64,000 nucleotides of DNA from Microcoleus vaginatus PCC 9802 (GCA_022701275.1 CP031740.1:6399001-6463000); one strand, 5' to 3'. Counted from the first letter of the stretch, positions 37,012-49,040 are shown. The notes: generated by a model not told the origin, from the sequence alone. A program made the numbers and translations.

Positions 37012-40000
37012 TCATCTAAACTGTTGAACAAATTCTACTAATTTGTCTTCTTCAAAGTTTTTGGTTAATTCAAGTAACTGATTGGCAAAAGGTGCATAAC
37101 GCATATCTATTGCCTTCAGGTTGCTGGCTCGCTGCTCAATACTGAGGAGTTCACCTTTCATGGCTAAATCGAACAGGACTGCAACTTCTTCCGAAGGGGG
37201 AGCAATCATTTGTTGGTCTTGGATTTGGGAAGAGGGATCGGTAAATATACCTTCTGAACTGAAAGTTGTTCGCTCCTCATAAACCCATTGTAAACCTAAA
37301 TGGTTGCCCAAGCATTCTAATAACTTTTCTGCCCGAATTGGTTTGAGGAGAAAAGCGTTGCAACCATCCTGGAAAATGCTGTGGGGATCACCGGATAAAA
37401 TGCTAGCAGAAGTTCCGATCGCGATGACATCTTTCAATGGAGGGATTTTTCTGATCCGCCTCACCGCTTCAAAGCCGTCCATGACTGGCATTACTAAGTC
37501 AATTATAATACAGTCGGGTTGAAATAACAGCGCTTTATTCAAGCAGTCTTGACCGTCCGTTGCCTCCATTAATTCAAACCCGATAGGACCTAAAAGATTA
37601 ACTAAGACAGAGCGATTTTGCCAGCGATCGTCAACAACTAAAATTTTCCGCCGATCGCCTGAGAAACCCCTGATAATTTTTTCAGTTTCTTTTTGATACC
37701 CTTCCCAGTTTTCGGTAATAGGCAACTCTAACTCAAACGAGAAAATACTGCCTTTACCTAAAGAGCTTTGTACTTTCAGTTCGCCGCCCATCATCTCCAC
37801 TAATTGGCGACTAATTGGCAGCCCTAATCCTGTCCCCTCTATCTGGCTAACTGAACCGCTGGCTTGCTCGAAGGGCAAAAATATTTTTGAGAGTTCCTCC
37901 GGCGCGATGCCAATGCCTGTATCTTCTACTTGGAAAATAAATTTCGCTGTTAGGGATTGGGGATTGGCGATTGGTGATGACAAAGATTGCTGAGTCTCCA
38001 GCCTGTCTACTTTAAAACTAACGCCTCCTTTTTCGGTGAATTTTATGGCATTACCGAGTAAGTTGATGAGAATTTGCCGCAACCTTTTTTCATCGGCTTG
38101 GACGCAAGTGGGAAGTGGAGTTAGCGGTTCGTAAATCAAAGAGATTCCCTTCTGTTGGGCGCGAATCTGGCAGATTTCAGTAATGCCTTGGAGAAAGTCT
38201 GACAGGTGAAACTCGGTGAGATAGAGTTCCATTTTTCCGGCTTCGATTTTGGACAGGTCTAGAACGTCATTGATCAGAGTTAGGAGGTGTTCGCCACACT
38301 GATGAATGATGTTAATACCAGAATTTTGCTGACTGGTTAAACCTGTGTCTCGTTTGAGGATTTGGGTATAACCTAAAATGCCGTTGAGCGGTGTGCGAAG
38401 TTCGTGGCTCATGTTGGCGAGAAATTGGCTCTTGGCGCGGTTTGCGGCTTCGGCCGCTTGCTCGGCTCGCTGTCGCTCTTGAATTTCCACTTCTAGGCTC
38501 GTATTTTTGGCTTTTAATTCCTCGGTTCGCTCTTCTACTTTGACTTCTAAAGTGTGATAGAGGTTGGCATTTTCTAAGGCGATCGCAGCTTGTCCCGATA
38601 GCATCCGCAACACTTCTACCCGCTTCGGCGTGAAAGCGCCATCAATCACGTTGTTTTCTAGGTACAGGATGGCACTTAACTTACCTTGAGATAGGATAGG
38701 CGCACACAAAATTGATTTTGGTTTGTGTTGGGCAATGTAGGGGTCGGCGTTAAAAATTTCCTCGCGGCTGGAATCATTTAAAACGACATCTTTCTGAGTT
38801 CTGGTGACGTAATTAAGTACCGAGATAGGCACTTGCCCATAAGTTGATACTGGTAAAGATTCCAGCACTCGGACTTGATCTTTAGTCCCCGCCGCTTCTA
38901 TAACAAGTTGACCCTCTTTTGAGAGAATAAGCGATCCAGTTTCAGCGCCGGCGTTTTCTATCAAAATTTTCATTAACTTGGTGAGCAAGTTAGGTAGAAC
39001 AATTTCGCTAGAAATGGCAATAGATGCTTTCATTACAGTTGCCAAGTCTAGCAACTCTGTTTGAGCGCCTGTAATGGTCAAAGGAGCCATTGTCATCGTA
39101 GGATCGAAAGGGGTTTCGCTGACCGCAGGCGATCGCGCTATTAATTGCGGGTAATTTTCTTCTAGATGTTTAACTTTAGCTAAAGCTCCCCAGCGCATAT
39201 AGGCATAATAAGCATCGGTCATGTAGGTGCGGGCAATCTTTTCTTTACCCCAGGAAAAATAGAATTTAGCAGCGAGTTCGTGAGCTAGTGCTTCTTCGTT
39301 GATGTACTCGTTTTCTTTGGCAAGAGCGATCGCTTTGTCGTACATTTCGATCGCTTCTACTGTTTCGCCTAAAACATGATGTTTTTCGGCCTCTACTAAA
39401 TAGAATTTATGTAGATGATTCATTGGGGCATAATGGGCCCAGTTTTGCAATTTTTCTTGATTAGCTTGTACTCGGTTAAGAATGTCCTGTTGGTCGGAAT
39501 GCGAAGTTTCAGGATACACAGCTAGCCGTACTAGAGAATCGTAGAAATAGAAGATAACAACAGTTAGCTGCCCTGTAGATGATCCGAAAGAACTTTCTAC
39601 TTGAGGGATATTTTTTAACGCTTCCGCGTAATTGTCAAACACATAGCAAAGCGCAAGTTTTTGCAAGTATAAGTAATGAATTGCCAGTTGGTTGTTGGTT
39701 TGCTGATATAGCGGCAGCATTTTCTCTTCGTCGTATACTTCCCCCTTTAACTGGCATAGATTTTCGCTTCTTCCCACCATGTTTAAGACGGCTTGCCAAC
39801 AGATTTTTGTATTATTAAGCGCTGTTTCTTGGCTGATTTTATGAATTGCATCTGTGTAAGTTGCTATCTCTTGTTCGAGTTGCATTAGTTGCTTCCCAAC
39901 AAAAAACGAGTAATGACTCCAAACCATGACGGCATAGCCAGCATATTCTAAATCTCCAGTTTCCAGCCCAGTAGAGAAAGCCGACAGGAAAGGTTCTAAG

Positions 40001-43000
40001 GTATTCCGGACGTGTTCTTTCCAATGTTGAACGGCAGCATACACTAAGTGGCAAGTCTTGACTTCGATTTCTTTGGCATTTAACTTTGACACTAGACGTA
40101 AAGCTAATTGGCCCAACTCATAGCCCCGCTCAATATCTCCTACCGCCCCGCAAAGAAGAAGACTATATACCGCATATGCAAAGGGAGACACAGAAGCATT
40201 GCCATATTGAACGGATAAATCGACCTGTTTGCACACTGTTAAAGGCACGAGTGCGGGCATCCCAGAATAGCAAGCAGAAAATATACTTGACAAAATCCTG
40301 ATCGCTGCTAATTGATAAGGATCGGTCATTTCAGGGAGATCGATTAAGTCCTCAATTCGGGTTCCGCTCAAAATTGCCGCAGTTTCCCCCAGCGCCTGGC
40401 CAATATCAGATGGGTTTGGCGAGTCGGGAAACTCTACCTCCAACTGCTTTAAGACTTGCAGCCCCGTATTCAATGCTTCGAGCAGCTTGTTCTGCGCCAT
40501 ATAAGCTTGAATCTGGACTTCGTACACTTTTACTATGTCCAATAGCGTTTTGGCGCAGTTTTGTACTATCTCAACGAATCTCTGCATTCGGCCAAAATCA
40601 CCACTCAAATATGCTGACTCTGCTGCTTCCTCATGCAGCCTTAATGTCAGTTCATATTGATTGTCCCAACTATCTACCGCTAGCAGAGATAAACCCACTT
40701 GCAAATATTTGACGGCGGAATCGTGGGCTGTAGCAGCTTTCGCTTTCTGACCTGCAATCAGATTCAATTGGGCTAGTTCATATTTTTGGGATTCAGTGGT
40801 AAGTAAGTCAGTACCATAATTGAGTTGGTTAACTAAAGCGAAAATATTTTCTTTTCGGTCTTCGGGCGTTGTACTTTGCAGCAGCAGTTGACCGATTTTT
40901 AAGTGGGTTTCTTTTTTCTGCTCATCTGGAATCAAAGAATAGGCAGCTTGCTGCACTCGGTCATGTAAAAACTTGTAGTCAACCTTCACATCAGTTAAGG
41001 TAAAACCGCCCGATTCTTCCTGACTAAATACGAGGGGAATTTTGTATTCATTGCTCAAAGGTAAAATCAACCCAGCTTGAAGTGCTGCCCACAATTGCGC
41101 CGCCGTGACTAAGGATGATTCCTGATTGACAATCGCCAAAACTTCTAAGTTAAAAGTGTTGCCAATACAAGCAGCAAATTTTAATACTTTTTGGGTATCT
41201 TCTGGCAATTTGCGTATGTTTCTAGCAATCAGTTCTACAACATTGTAATCGGTGATGCCGATCGCTTGAATTTGCTCGATATTCCATTGCCAGACACCAG
41301 AATATAAATCATAAGTCAACAAATCTTCTTGATAGAGAGTTTTGAGGAGTTGACTTAAGAAGAAAGGATTGCCCTGCGTTTTATTAAAAAGTAGAGACGC
41401 GAAATTTCGCGTCTTTACAGACAGGGATTCCGAACCGCCCGATTCATTTAAAGTATCCGCAATTAATTCTTCGACATGAACTAGGTGTAATGGTTGAAGG
41501 ACAATATTATTCACCGTCGCACCACTTTGGCGAATCTTGTCAAGTGTTTGAATCGTGGGATGAGTTGGAGAAACTTCGTTATCTCGATATGCCCCAATCA
41601 GCAACAAATACTTGCTATCAGAATCAGTTATTAGCAATTCTATTAATTTCAACGATGCCGAATCCGCCCACTGCAAGTCATCGAGGAAGATAACTAAGGG
41701 ATGGTCAATAGTCGTAAATACGCCAATGAATTGTTTAAAGACGCGACTGAAACGGTTTTGAGCTTCAGTTGCCCCTAGTTCTGCTACGGGGGGCTGTTTG
41801 CCAATAATCAGTTCAACTTCAGGAATCACCTCTGCGATCACTTGCCCGTTAACGCCTAAAGCACCTAATAGTTTCTCTTTCCAAATTTGAATTTCTGCTT
41901 CGCCTTCGGTTAGAAGTTGCTGAGTTAAGGATTGGAATGCTTGAATCAGGGAAGCATAAGGAATATTGCGCTTGAACTGGTCAAATTTCCCCGCAATAAA
42001 ATAGCCTCGTTGCCGCACAATGGGTTTGTGAACTTCATTGACCAAAACTGTTTTGCCTATCCCGGAATAACCGGAAACCAGCATTAATTCGCTGGTGCCA
42101 CTGGCAACGCGATCGAAAGTTTCTAGAATTTTTTCAATTTCTTGGTCGCGACCGTAGAGCTTTTGCGGTATATTTAATTGCCCTGCTTTATCCGCACTTC
42201 CAACAACAAAGTTGGAAATATCTCCGCTAGCCTGTAGTTGGATAAAACAAGTTTCTAAGTCAAATTTTAGTCCTTCAGTGCTTTGGTAGCGGTCTTCAGC
42301 ATTTTTAGCTAATAACTTCATCGCAATCGCTGAAATTTGTGGTGGGATTTCAGGATTTAGCTGCTGAGGGGGAATGGGAGTTTTGGCAATATGGCTGTGT
42401 ACCAATTCCAGCGGGTCTGTGGAATTAAAGGGCAACTCGCCTGTGAGCATTTCATAGAAGGTAACGCCTAGTGAATAAAAATCAGTGCGGTAGTCAATTG
42501 ACCGATTCATCCGGCCAGTTTGTTCGGGCGACATATAGGCGAGTGTGCCTTCGAGCAAATCGGGATGGCTGAGCGTCGAATTTTCTCGCTCCAGGCGCGA
42601 AGCGATGCTAAAATCAATAATTTTAACTTTTTCAGTGGCTGGGTTGATGATAATATTTTGTGGCTTTACATCTTTATGAATAATGTTATGTTTATGGAGT
42701 TCTGCTAAGGCAGAGACAAGCTGGAGAGCCAAAGAAAGAAATTGAATGATTGAGACTTTTTTACCCTTCATCCAATCGTTGAGAGACTCGGAGCCGGAAT
42801 CTTCTAATATCAGTGCTAAACCGTTTTTATAGCTTTCTAAACTAATGGCTTTGATAATCGATTCTACGTTCAAGCTGTGCAGGATTTGATATTCGTGTCG
42901 CAAGCGGGTGATGTCCGAAAGAGTGGGATACTCAGCCTTTAGCCTTTTGACGATCACGCTGGAAAAGTCTGCATCCTTCCGAGCGCGATCGACTGAAGTT

Positions 43001-43056
43001 CTTATCCCGCTGTGGAGGGTTTCAACGAATTGATAGCCAGCTAAGTTGATAGTCAT
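37012..43056 (-). CDS. Ser/Thr kinase-AAA-GAF-histidine kinase-REC hybrid
   Basis: 2014 residues. Order: Ser/Thr kinase (about 1-265; catalytic Asp129 in [10 protein letters not shown]), AAA-type ATPase (about 290-600; Walker [14 protein letters not shown] near 333), a long helical repeat region (600-1340), GAF (about 1365-1520), histidine kinase (His1551 in [12 protein letters not shown]; ATPase GTGLGLPI), receiver (phosphoacceptor near 1853 in [12 protein letters not shown]) and a short helical tail. This multi-domain type is a cyanobacterial speciality and usually senses an unknown cytosolic signal. A 28-bp palindrome is read through in frame at about residues 547-556, between the ATPase core and [15 protein letters not shown]. 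It heads an operon with the REC-kinase at 35503. Confidence 0.94.
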   Translation of the reverse strand: MTINLAGYQFVETLHSGIRTSVDRARKDADFSSVIVKRLKAEYPTLSDITRLRHEYQILHSLNVESIIKAISLESYKNGLALILEDSGSESLNDWMKGKKVSIIQFLSLALQLVSALAELHKHNIIHKDVKPQNIIINPATEKVKIIDFSIASRLERENSTLSHPDLLEGTLAYMSPEQTGRMNRSIDYRTDFYSLGVTFYEMLTGELPFNSTDPLELVHSHIAKTPIPPQQLNPEIPPQISAIAMKLLAKNAEDRYQSTEGLKFDLETCFIQLQASGDISNFVVGSADKAGQLNIPQKLYGRDQEIEKILETFDRVASGTSELMLVSGYSGIGKTVLVNEVHKPIVRQRGYFIAGKFDQFKRNIPYASLIQAFQSLTQQLLTEGEAEIQIWKEKLLGALGVNGQVIAEVIPEVELIIGKQPPVAELGATEAQNRFSRVFKQFIGVFTTIDHPLVIFLDDLQWADSASLKLIELLITDSDSKYLLLIGAYRDNEVSPTHPTIQTLDKIRQSGATVNNIVLQPLHLVHVEELIADTLNESGGSESLSVKTRNFASLLFNKTQGNPFFLSQLLKTLYQEDLLTYDLYSGVWQWNIEQIQAIGITDYNVVELIARNIRKLPEDTQKVLKFAACIGNTFNLEVLAIVNQESSLVTAAQLWAALQAGLILPLSNEYKIPLVFSQEESGGFTLTDVKVDYKFLHDRVQQAAYSLIPDEQKKETHLKIGQLLLQSTTPEDRKENIFALVNQLNYGTDLLTTESQKYELAQLNLIAGQKAKAATAHDSAVKYLQVGLSLLAVDSWDNQYELTLRLHEEAAESAYLSGDFGRMQRFVEIVQNCAKTLLDIVKVYEVQIQAYMAQNKLLEALNTGLQVLKQLEVEFPDSPNPSDIGQALGETAAILSGTRIEDLIDLPEMTDPYQLAAIRILSSIFSACYSGMPALVPLTVCKQVDLSVQYGNASVSPFAYAVYSLLLCGAVGDIERGYELGQLALRLVSKLNAKEIEVKTCHLVYAAVQHWKEHVRNTLEPFLSAFSTGLETGDLEYAGYAVMVWSHYSFFVGKQLMQLEQEIATYTDAIHKISQETALNNTKICWQAVLNMVGRSENLCQLKGEVYDEEKMLPLYQQTNNQLAIHYLYLQKLALCYVFDNYAEALKNIPQVESSFGSSTGQLTVVIFYFYDSLVRLAVYPETSHSDQQDILNRVQANQEKLQNWAHYAPMNHLHKFYLVEAEKHHVLGETVEAIEMYDKAIALAKENEYINEEALAHELAAKFYFSWGKEKIARTYMTDAYYAYMRWGALAKVKHLEENYPQLIARSPAVSETPFDPTMTMAPLTITGAQTELLDLATVMKASIAISSEIVLPNLLTKLMKILIENAGAETGSLILSKEGQLVIEAAGTKDQVRVLESLPVSTYGQVPISVLNYVTRTQKDVVLNDSSREEIFNADPYIAQHKPKSILCAPILSQGKLSAILYLENNVIDGAFTPKRVEVLRMLSGQAAIALENANLYHTLEVKVEERTEELKAKNTSLEVEIQERQRAEQAAEAANRAKSQFLANMSHELRTPLNGILGYTQILKRDTGLTSQQNSGINIIHQCGEHLLTLINDVLDLSKIEAGKMELYLTEFHLSDFLQGITEICQIRAQQKGISLIYEPLTPLPTCVQADEKRLRQILINLLGNAIKFTEKGGVSFKVDRLETQQSLSSPIANPQSLTAKFIFQVEDTGIGIAPEELSKIFLPFEQASGSVSQIEGTGLGLPISRQLVEMMGGELKVQSSLGKGSIFSFELELPITENWEGYQKETEKIIRGFSGDRRKILVVDDRWQNRSVLVNLLGPIGFELMEATDGQDCLNKALLFQPDCIIIDLVMPVMDGFEAVRRIRKIPPLKDVIAIGTSASILSGDPHSIFQDGCNAFLLKPIRAEKLLECLGNHLGLQWVYEERTTFSSEGIFTDPSSQIQDQQMIAPPSEEVAVLFDLAMKGELLSIEQRASNLKAIDMRYAPFANQLLELTKNFEEDKLVEFVQQFR
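41391..41418. repeat. 28-bp palindrome (GTAGAGACGCGAAA...) inside the kinase gene
   Basis: A near-perfect 28-bp palindrome with one mismatched pair, GTAGAGACGCGAAA followed by its complement. This is a dispersed palindrome known from cyanobacterial intergenic DNA. Here it lies in the reading frame and encodes [11 protein letters not shown] just before [11 protein letters not shown]. Confidence 0.8.
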
Positions 43057-44364
43057 TGTTATTCTACCGATCGCAAGGGAATTGAGTGTGAGGTTAAGGC
43101 CGGTTTTAAAACTTAATTATTATTGGAGCTGATCGTAACATAGTAATTTACTCAACCAAAGTGAGCTCATGTTTCGCTTCTGGCAATCATGGCCTCATGA
43201 GATTGTGTTGTTAACTGTGCTGCCTCAAGGCGCGTTTTGGGTGTTTGTTGGGGGATTAGTTGGCTGCACTTTCAAGGGTGGTGTCGATCGAGTGTTTCCC
43301 CGTTGCTGATAATTATCGTTGTCAACCATCACCTCAAACCGAATCATCTATCCATCCGCAAGCCGAACAATCCTAATGAACAGGCGGCGTTTCATACTGG
43401 GGGTAAGTCATTTCACATTGGGGACACCGGTCAGTAAACAGTGGGTGGGTATCCAAAAGTTCTAACTGTTTTTCTTTCTGGTGTCCACCCCTGCCTCGGT
43501 TGCAGAATCAATTCGCCACCATTGTAGCTTGCCCCTTCGGGTTCCCACAGTTCATCGGGTTCAGCGTTGGGGGTCTGCTCAAAAGTCGGGGCAAGTGTCG
43601 GTGTCTGAGCCTGTGGGATGAACTGCACAGACTAAGTGTGGGTTGCGGGCGAGCCAGGAGACAGCGATGGCTCCGCCCCGGCTTACGCCTACGCATTCGG
43701 GAAGTTTGGGCATGGCGGGCGTGTTGGGGTTTTGGTTTGGGTTTAGTTTCCCAAAAATTGGGGTGTTGATGGCGATGATCGTACTCGCGTCAAAACATTC
43801 CTGCCTTACCGTTATCAAGGATATTGGGCAAAAACTGGGCTAGCTATCGCGACTGCGAGTTACTTGAAAACGCATGAGAGTGAGCTTACCGCCAACTGTC
43901 ATGCTTTTTGTCAAATTCTAAATTAACGGCATCACTCCTCAGGTTAATTCGTTTAGCGGTCACACAACCACCAAACGTTGTCCAAAAACCAGGGCGTGTA
44001 CCCGCACAGCGAAACGTGGACGCAGGCTGTTAATCCCTCACCATCTTACCAACGTCCCATGTGCTCACGCCCTTGGGTATGAAACAAAATATGCCTCCCT
44101 CGGTTGGATTGCTGTTTTTTAGCGGGCGTTAAAATTGATAGTTAAAATTGACGATAAAATTCAAGCAATGACCGTAGCTTTCATTGACATTGAACACATT
44201 CACAGTTTACAGTGTAAAATTACAGCCAAAAGTTTAGGTTAATTGGACTAGCAATACGACTGTGCAAATGGTAGCTCCAAAATTTAAAATAGAAAGGAGA
44301 GCGATCGCAGAGTTGGCAAAACTTGGGGAATAGGTGGAATTAGCTGTATTTTGCAATACTAACT
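43057..44364. other. Gene-poor region, probably decayed
   Basis: About 1.3 kb with no gene I can support. A 46-codon hydrophobic frame (ATG 43169, MFRFWQSWPHE) has no family. Minus-strand frames around 43431-43818 include GVSRGGAIAVSWLARNP, which looks like a hydrolase elbow, but they are broken and overlap. Probably remnants of lost genes. Confidence 0.4.
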
Positions 44365-44529
44365 ATCCTTGCCAATAAGATTGCACTTGTCACAGGTAGC
44401 TCGAAAGGAATTAGTGCTGGCATCGCCCTTGAATTAGCAAAATTTGGTGCCAATATTTGTGTCAACTATTGCGATTCTCCAAAATCTGCACTCGAAGTAG
44501 TCAACCAGATTCGCTACACCTATAGGTAG
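44365..44529 (+). pseudogene. Short-chain dehydrogenase remnant
   Basis: About 54 codons encode the N-terminal SDR nucleotide-binding core, LANKIALVTGSSKGISAGIA, then LELAKFGANICVNY and a stop at 44527. SDR proteins need about 245 residues, so this is a truncated 5' fragment of a glucose-dehydrogenase or oxoacyl-reductase-like gene. No downstream part remains. Confidence 0.75.
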
Positions 44530-44712
44530 CTTTTCTAAGGCTTTCCCAAATAAAGAATACCGAGAGCAATTGTAGCTCCCGGTATGAGTTTTTCCAATTC
44601 CGTTGTTGTTAGGTAAATCCAATCAGGCTCAATTTGGGAAAATTTGCCTCACTCAATTAAGCACAGCCTTCTGCGTACTGAGTTCACCATTCGTTACACC
44701 AAACGCCGATCG

Positions 44713-45195
44713 TTATTGGTTAGCCTGTTCCAGGGTCGGATTCGCTGTAGTTCCAGCAACTTGAGCCAAATTAATCTTGACGACTTTATTGCGAGCTTTA
44801 GTCACTTTGGGCAGGGTTAGCGTTAGAATGCCATCTTTGTATTCAGCTTGCACAGAGTCGTTTTCAATGTGTGCGGGCAAGGGAAGCACCCGGTGGAATT
44901 TGCCATAGCGGAATTCAGAGCGGACGTAGCGGGGTTTTTCGTCTGTGTTTTCGTAGCGGCGTTCGCCAGAGATAGAAATTGCTTCGCGAGTGACTTGAAC
45001 GTCAATGTCTTTGGGGTCAATTCCAGGCAGTTGCGCTTTTAATACGAAGTTGTCCCCAGCATCAGCCAATTCCAGAGCGGGCATCCAAGTGGCTTCTGAG
45101 TTATCTCTCGTTGTTGCCCGTTGGTCAAAAACTTTATCGAGTTGCTCGCGGATGGTTTCTATTTCCGTGAAGGGTTGCCAATAGCGCATCAACAT
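44713..45195 (-). CDS. Hsp20-family small heat shock protein
   Basis: 160 residues. ATP-independent chaperone that binds unfolding proteins in large oligomers. The alpha-crystallin domain (about 45-135) is clear: LKAQLPGIDPKDIDVQVT, ISISGERRYENTDEK, YGKFHRVLPLP and the end motif YKDGILTLTLPK. The N-terminal arm begins MLMRYWQPFTEIE, as in other cyanobacterial HspA proteins, and the C-terminal tail holds a VVKINL (IXI-like) motif. No clear CIRCE element is present in the 60 bp upstream. Confidence 0.93.
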   Translation of the reverse strand: MLMRYWQPFTEIETIREQLDKVFDQRATTRDNSEATWMPALELADAGDNFVLKAQLPGIDPKDIDVQVTREAISISGERRYENTDEKPRYVRSEFRYGKFHRVLPLPAHIENDSVQAEYKDGILTLTLPKVTKARNKVVKINLAQVAGTTANPTLEQANQ

Positions 45196-45719
45196 AATCT
45201 GTCACCTCAAAGATGGGTAAAGCGTTATAAGGAAAGTTTGGGTTGAAGCTCATTGCTTACAGTTATTATGATGCCGCTTTATAAGTGGGAGCAACAGTCA
45301 GGAAAACCCAACTCAGTTAGTCGTATTTGCCAGAATAAGTGCGAAAAGCTCAGGGGCAATTGCTATGGAAGAAAACCGTACAAAGCTATTCCTAGAAACC
45401 GAAAAGGCTGTAGCAACGCCATGATGAGCCAGCCTCAGAACTCTGCACGGCGCGAGCGTCGCCCGAAGGATCGCCGGTGTTGCCAACCGTACCAAAAATG
45501 CGGTGCGGGTGATGTGTAGCAGGGTAAGGACGTGCAGAGCGGGCCTGAGCTGCTTTCTAATAGCCATCGATCACTCTATGAGGGATCTCGCATAATCCCG
45601 CTCAAGCTTAAATATCTCCCTTATTTCTTAGTCTGCAGAGGCGGACTTAGTTTCTGTAGTTGCGGTTTCCACCGCCGAACTATCGAGGGGGTAGCTTGTA
45701 TTAACCACCCGCACTCAAT
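45196..45719. other. Intergenic region, nothing recognised
   Basis: About 520 bp between the minus-strand hsp20 and GH15-like genes. Open frames exist on both strands (for instance 45253-45519 plus), but they have unusual composition and no recognisable family. No structural RNA is identified. Confidence 0.4.
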
Positions 45720-48700
45720 CTATCCAAACTTCGTCAAGAATCGGAAAGCATCGAGTACGTGACTCGCGCAAACGTAAGGCGAAGTATTGTAAAAAGCTTG
45801 CCAAGCCGCCGCTTTATCTTCGTCGTATTTATCGGCTCTTTCCGGGTATTTTCCTTGCCAATTCAGCCGGACTGCGTGACCGACTAATACATCTAAAACG
45901 ATGTATTCTTCTACTTGCAATTCTGGGTTGCGCTGGGCAATCGCCGCCAACTCCATCAGCGCCTCAATATTGACTTGTCGGTATTCCGGCGCCACAATCT
46001 TATTCAGCAAATGCTCGATTTGTAGCGCGAAATTCTTTTCACCCGGTGTCATTTCCGATAATATAATATGGCTATCTAACCGATTGCGCCGCTCTAATTT
46101 GTCGCCAATTATCAAGCCTTTGCAGTGCCGCAGGAGTCCCCAAACACTCGGATAAAAATCCTTCGGTACGCGATTGACAGTACCTTCCATCTGCCGCTTC
46201 CGCCGCCATCCTCCCGCAGCCATTTGCGGTTCTTCGGAAACTGGCGCTACTACCCATTTAATATCTTTTTCCGCCTGTTTGACCCGCAGGGATTCTTGCT
46301 GTTTGAGGATTTGATTCATTTCCTCGTATTCTGTCAACACTTGGCGCAGGCGATTTTTGATTTCAAAGGGACTTAGCTGCATTAAATGTTCGTAAGCTTC
46401 ATTTTGCGTAACTCCCAATTCGCGGGCTAATTCGCTTGTTAACAGCAGAATAAAGTAGCTAACTCTCAGTGTCAGCAGACCTTTAAATAATTGCGGTTCT
46501 GCTTTAATTAGGACGCTGAGGTAAATTAGAATTTCTTGGGTGAGAACTCGATCGCGAATATCTTCTCCGCAGAATTGGCGAATTTTGTCCATCACTTCCG
46601 TGTAAGATCCGGGTCGCGAAATTATTGAATCTTCGCTGTAGGCTTTCCCCACAGCAATCTGTTTTTGCCGCACCAAAATGTCTGTCACCGCATCGGACAA
46701 GCTGATATCAACTTTGTCCAGCAAACCTGCGACATGGCGGATGACGGCCCATTGGATTTTTGATTGCGAGCTTTCTCCAGCTTTTGTATAAACTTCGTTA
46801 AGCAAATCCACAACTTGTACCGTGGCTTCCGCGCCTCCAAATCCTGTATCAAAATTTAATCCTTTGAGACGAACTAAGGTGTGCAATAACTCAATTTGTT
46901 CGTACAAATTTTCTGAATCTCGCAGGCTACTTAGCAAGAATTGAGTATTAGTTTCGCACTCTAATTTAAATTCTTGCGTGTGACCCAAAGGCCAAGTTTT
47001 TTCGGGAGTGTAAGTTAGATAGCTGCGCGTTTCTACTGCACCTGTCACCGGAGATTCGGTAAATTCAAAATCCTGCATGATATCAATTCTTTCGGTACCA
47101 GCAGTCAGCATTAACTGCTTAAGATTTCCGAGTTTAACGGGCGTGTTGTTACAGTGTCCATCCCGGAATTCCTTCATTAATTCTAACAACGCTTCCCGGC
47201 CGGTTTCCAGCATCGTGTGAGTCAGCATCAGCGTTACCGTAGGGCGTCCCAACTGATACCAGTGGCGGTGAATGTGAGAAATTTCGCTCTTGATTTGAGC
47301 TACTAAAAAATGGTAATCTAAAGTTAAGTAAAACTCTTGTCTGTTCAAAAAGGAGGGGAGAAATACGATCGCCTCTTCGCGAATTTTAAACACTCGAGAA
47401 GTTGTTAAACTCCGCAGACGGCGCACGGGGCGCCCGGTTAAGCCTAATTGGTCGTTTCGTCCAATTTGCGTGTAAATAGCTGATAATTCTTTAGTCTGGC
47501 GGACTTGAATTGGTTCTACCTGTTTTGGGGTTTGGGCGGCAATGCCGTTAGCGGCTAATTCTGCTTGCAAATCTTCGTCTTCAGCTAACAGTGCAATTTG
47601 CACTAAAGGTTCTCTGTGTTGGCCCACTGATAGGTGCCTTCCCAGCGGGTCGATGTCGCCAACTGCGATTAATTCTTCGTTCAGCAATTGACCGAGAAAA
47701 TACAGACTTTGCGCCCAAACTAGGGGAATATTTTCATTCGGTAAGCGCTGCTGGCTGCTGGGATTTAGCTTTTCTGCTTCTATATTTTCGGCGGGGACGT
47801 AGTACAATTCGGGTAGCAGCGGCAAACCAGAGCGATCGACTGCTAGAGATTCCAAACGCTGCTGGTACTCTTGCACTTGGGCTTGATTTCCCTGAAATAT
47901 GCCGTCCAAGAGCAAATAAGTGAAAAATAGCGGCCACTCGCATTCAATGTGCTCGAACTGCCTTAATTCTGTGGGTTCGTAGTGCAGTCGATCGGCATCT
48001 TCCAACACTGTTTGGTGTCCGTCCCGCAGAAACCGCTTGCAGCCGTATTTTCCTTGCAATTTGTCAATAATCTTATTTCGAGTCCGTTCTATTAATTCTC
48101 GGTCTTCCACAGCAAAAGCCGGAAAACTAATCACGCTCAATAAAGCAGCATCTACTTCTTTTGAACTAGATTCGCGAGGCAAAAGCGATTCCAAAGTTAT
48201 GCGGCTTCTGGCAATTTCGTCTGGCAAAACGTGAATAACCGATGCTTGAGAGCCTTTAATCCCAAACAAATCTAACCCATTTATTGCTTCCAGCGCTGCT
48301 TTTGCCATGCCAACTGAACTGGCATTCAATTCTGCATTGCCACGATTGATTTTATGGCCTCTTTCCCAAATTCCGTAATCCGGCGTGCGGTAGGCTCTAC
48401 CGATGTAGTAAACTAAATTTTGCACGAAATTGACTTCATCTATTGTAAAAATTACGTGCAGCCCGGAAGCCGTCATTTGAGCAAGAATTAATAAGAATAT
48501 AGATGTAGCGTCTAACTGTAAATGGCCCCACTTGTCATCACCGACAACAATACTTCCAGTTTGAGTGTTGTATTTAGCGTGCAGGGCATCTAGGGGCGAC
48601 TGAGTATTTTTAAAATGTTCTACTTTGCTCGATTGCTGCATCATCGCAAACAGCAATCCGCGCATCAGTTTGACTGTGCTGTGTTCAAGTTCAAATGTCC

Positions 48701-48929
48701 TGCCCTGATCACCATCAATTTTGCGGTAAGCTAAACCCAAACCCCAAACCGCGAGAATGCTATACACGTTGTCACGCACCCAGGCATCGGTGTAGTCGCC
48801 GTGGGCGTTAACGGCGGTACTCGCCGGCAGCAAACCAGTAATTGGGTTCTGGCGCTTGAGGATGATGTTTTTGATTTGCTGGTAGTAATAATCTAACCTG
48901 GTTTGCCGCTGGGTTTTTGCGATCGCCAT
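45720..48929 (-). CDS. GH15/phosphorylase b kinase alpha-like protein
   Basis: 1069 residues. The N-terminal part (about 1-450) matches the glucoamylase-type GH15 fold shared with the phosphorylase kinase alpha/beta subunits: ITGLLPASTAVNAHGDYTDA, WVRDNVYSILAVWGLGLAYR and ECEWPLFFTYLLLDG. The remaining parts (450-1069) follow the eukaryotic PHKA/B layout. Cyanobacteria carry these proteins without known partners; enzymatic hydrolysis of glucans or a regulatory role in glycogen metabolism are both possible. No signal peptide, so probably cytosolic. ATG 48929; the gene is divergent from a 45-residue ORF at 49041. Confidence 0.88.
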   Translation of the reverse strand: MAIAKTQRQTRLDYYYQQIKNIILKRQNPITGLLPASTAVNAHGDYTDAWVRDNVYSILAVWGLGLAYRKIDGDQGRTFELEHSTVKLMRGLLFAMMQQSSKVEHFKNTQSPLDALHAKYNTQTGSIVVGDDKWGHLQLDATSIFLLILAQMTASGLHVIFTIDEVNFVQNLVYYIGRAYRTPDYGIWERGHKINRGNAELNASSVGMAKAALEAINGLDLFGIKGSQASVIHVLPDEIARSRITLESLLPRESSSKEVDAALLSVISFPAFAVEDRELIERTRNKIIDKLQGKYGCKRFLRDGHQTVLEDADRLHYEPTELRQFEHIECEWPLFFTYLLLDGIFQGNQAQVQEYQQRLESLAVDRSGLPLLPELYYVPAENIEAEKLNPSSQQRLPNENIPLVWAQSLYFLGQLLNEELIAVGDIDPLGRHLSVGQHREPLVQIALLAEDEDLQAELAANGIAAQTPKQVEPIQVRQTKELSAIYTQIGRNDQLGLTGRPVRRLRSLTTSRVFKIREEAIVFLPSFLNRQEFYLTLDYHFLVAQIKSEISHIHRHWYQLGRPTVTLMLTHTMLETGREALLELMKEFRDGHCNNTPVKLGNLKQLMLTAGTERIDIMQDFEFTESPVTGAVETRSYLTYTPEKTWPLGHTQEFKLECETNTQFLLSSLRDSENLYEQIELLHTLVRLKGLNFDTGFGGAEATVQVVDLLNEVYTKAGESSQSKIQWAVIRHVAGLLDKVDISLSDAVTDILVRQKQIAVGKAYSEDSIISRPGSYTEVMDKIRQFCGEDIRDRVLTQEILIYLSVLIKAEPQLFKGLLTLRVSYFILLLTSELARELGVTQNEAYEHLMQLSPFEIKNRLRQVLTEYEEMNQILKQQESLRVKQAEKDIKWVVAPVSEEPQMAAGGWRRKRQMEGTVNRVPKDFYPSVWGLLRHCKGLIIGDKLERRNRLDSHIILSEMTPGEKNFALQIEHLLNKIVAPEYRQVNIEALMELAAIAQRNPELQVEEYIVLDVLVGHAVRLNWQGKYPERADKYDEDKAAAWQAFYNTSPYVCASHVLDAFRFLTKFG

Positions 48930-49040
48930 TTCGTTTTCCTTCTTTTTCCTGATGCGAATAGATTTGCGGTGAATAGACTTTTAAATATATCAGATATTAG
49001 ATCATTTCTCAAGTTATCCAAACACAAAAAGGTAATTGCC

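Noticed and set aside
45253-45567. Overlapping open frames between hsp20 and the GH15-like gene
   Set aside because: Unusual composition and no recognisable motif or ribosome site; two frames overlap on opposite strands.
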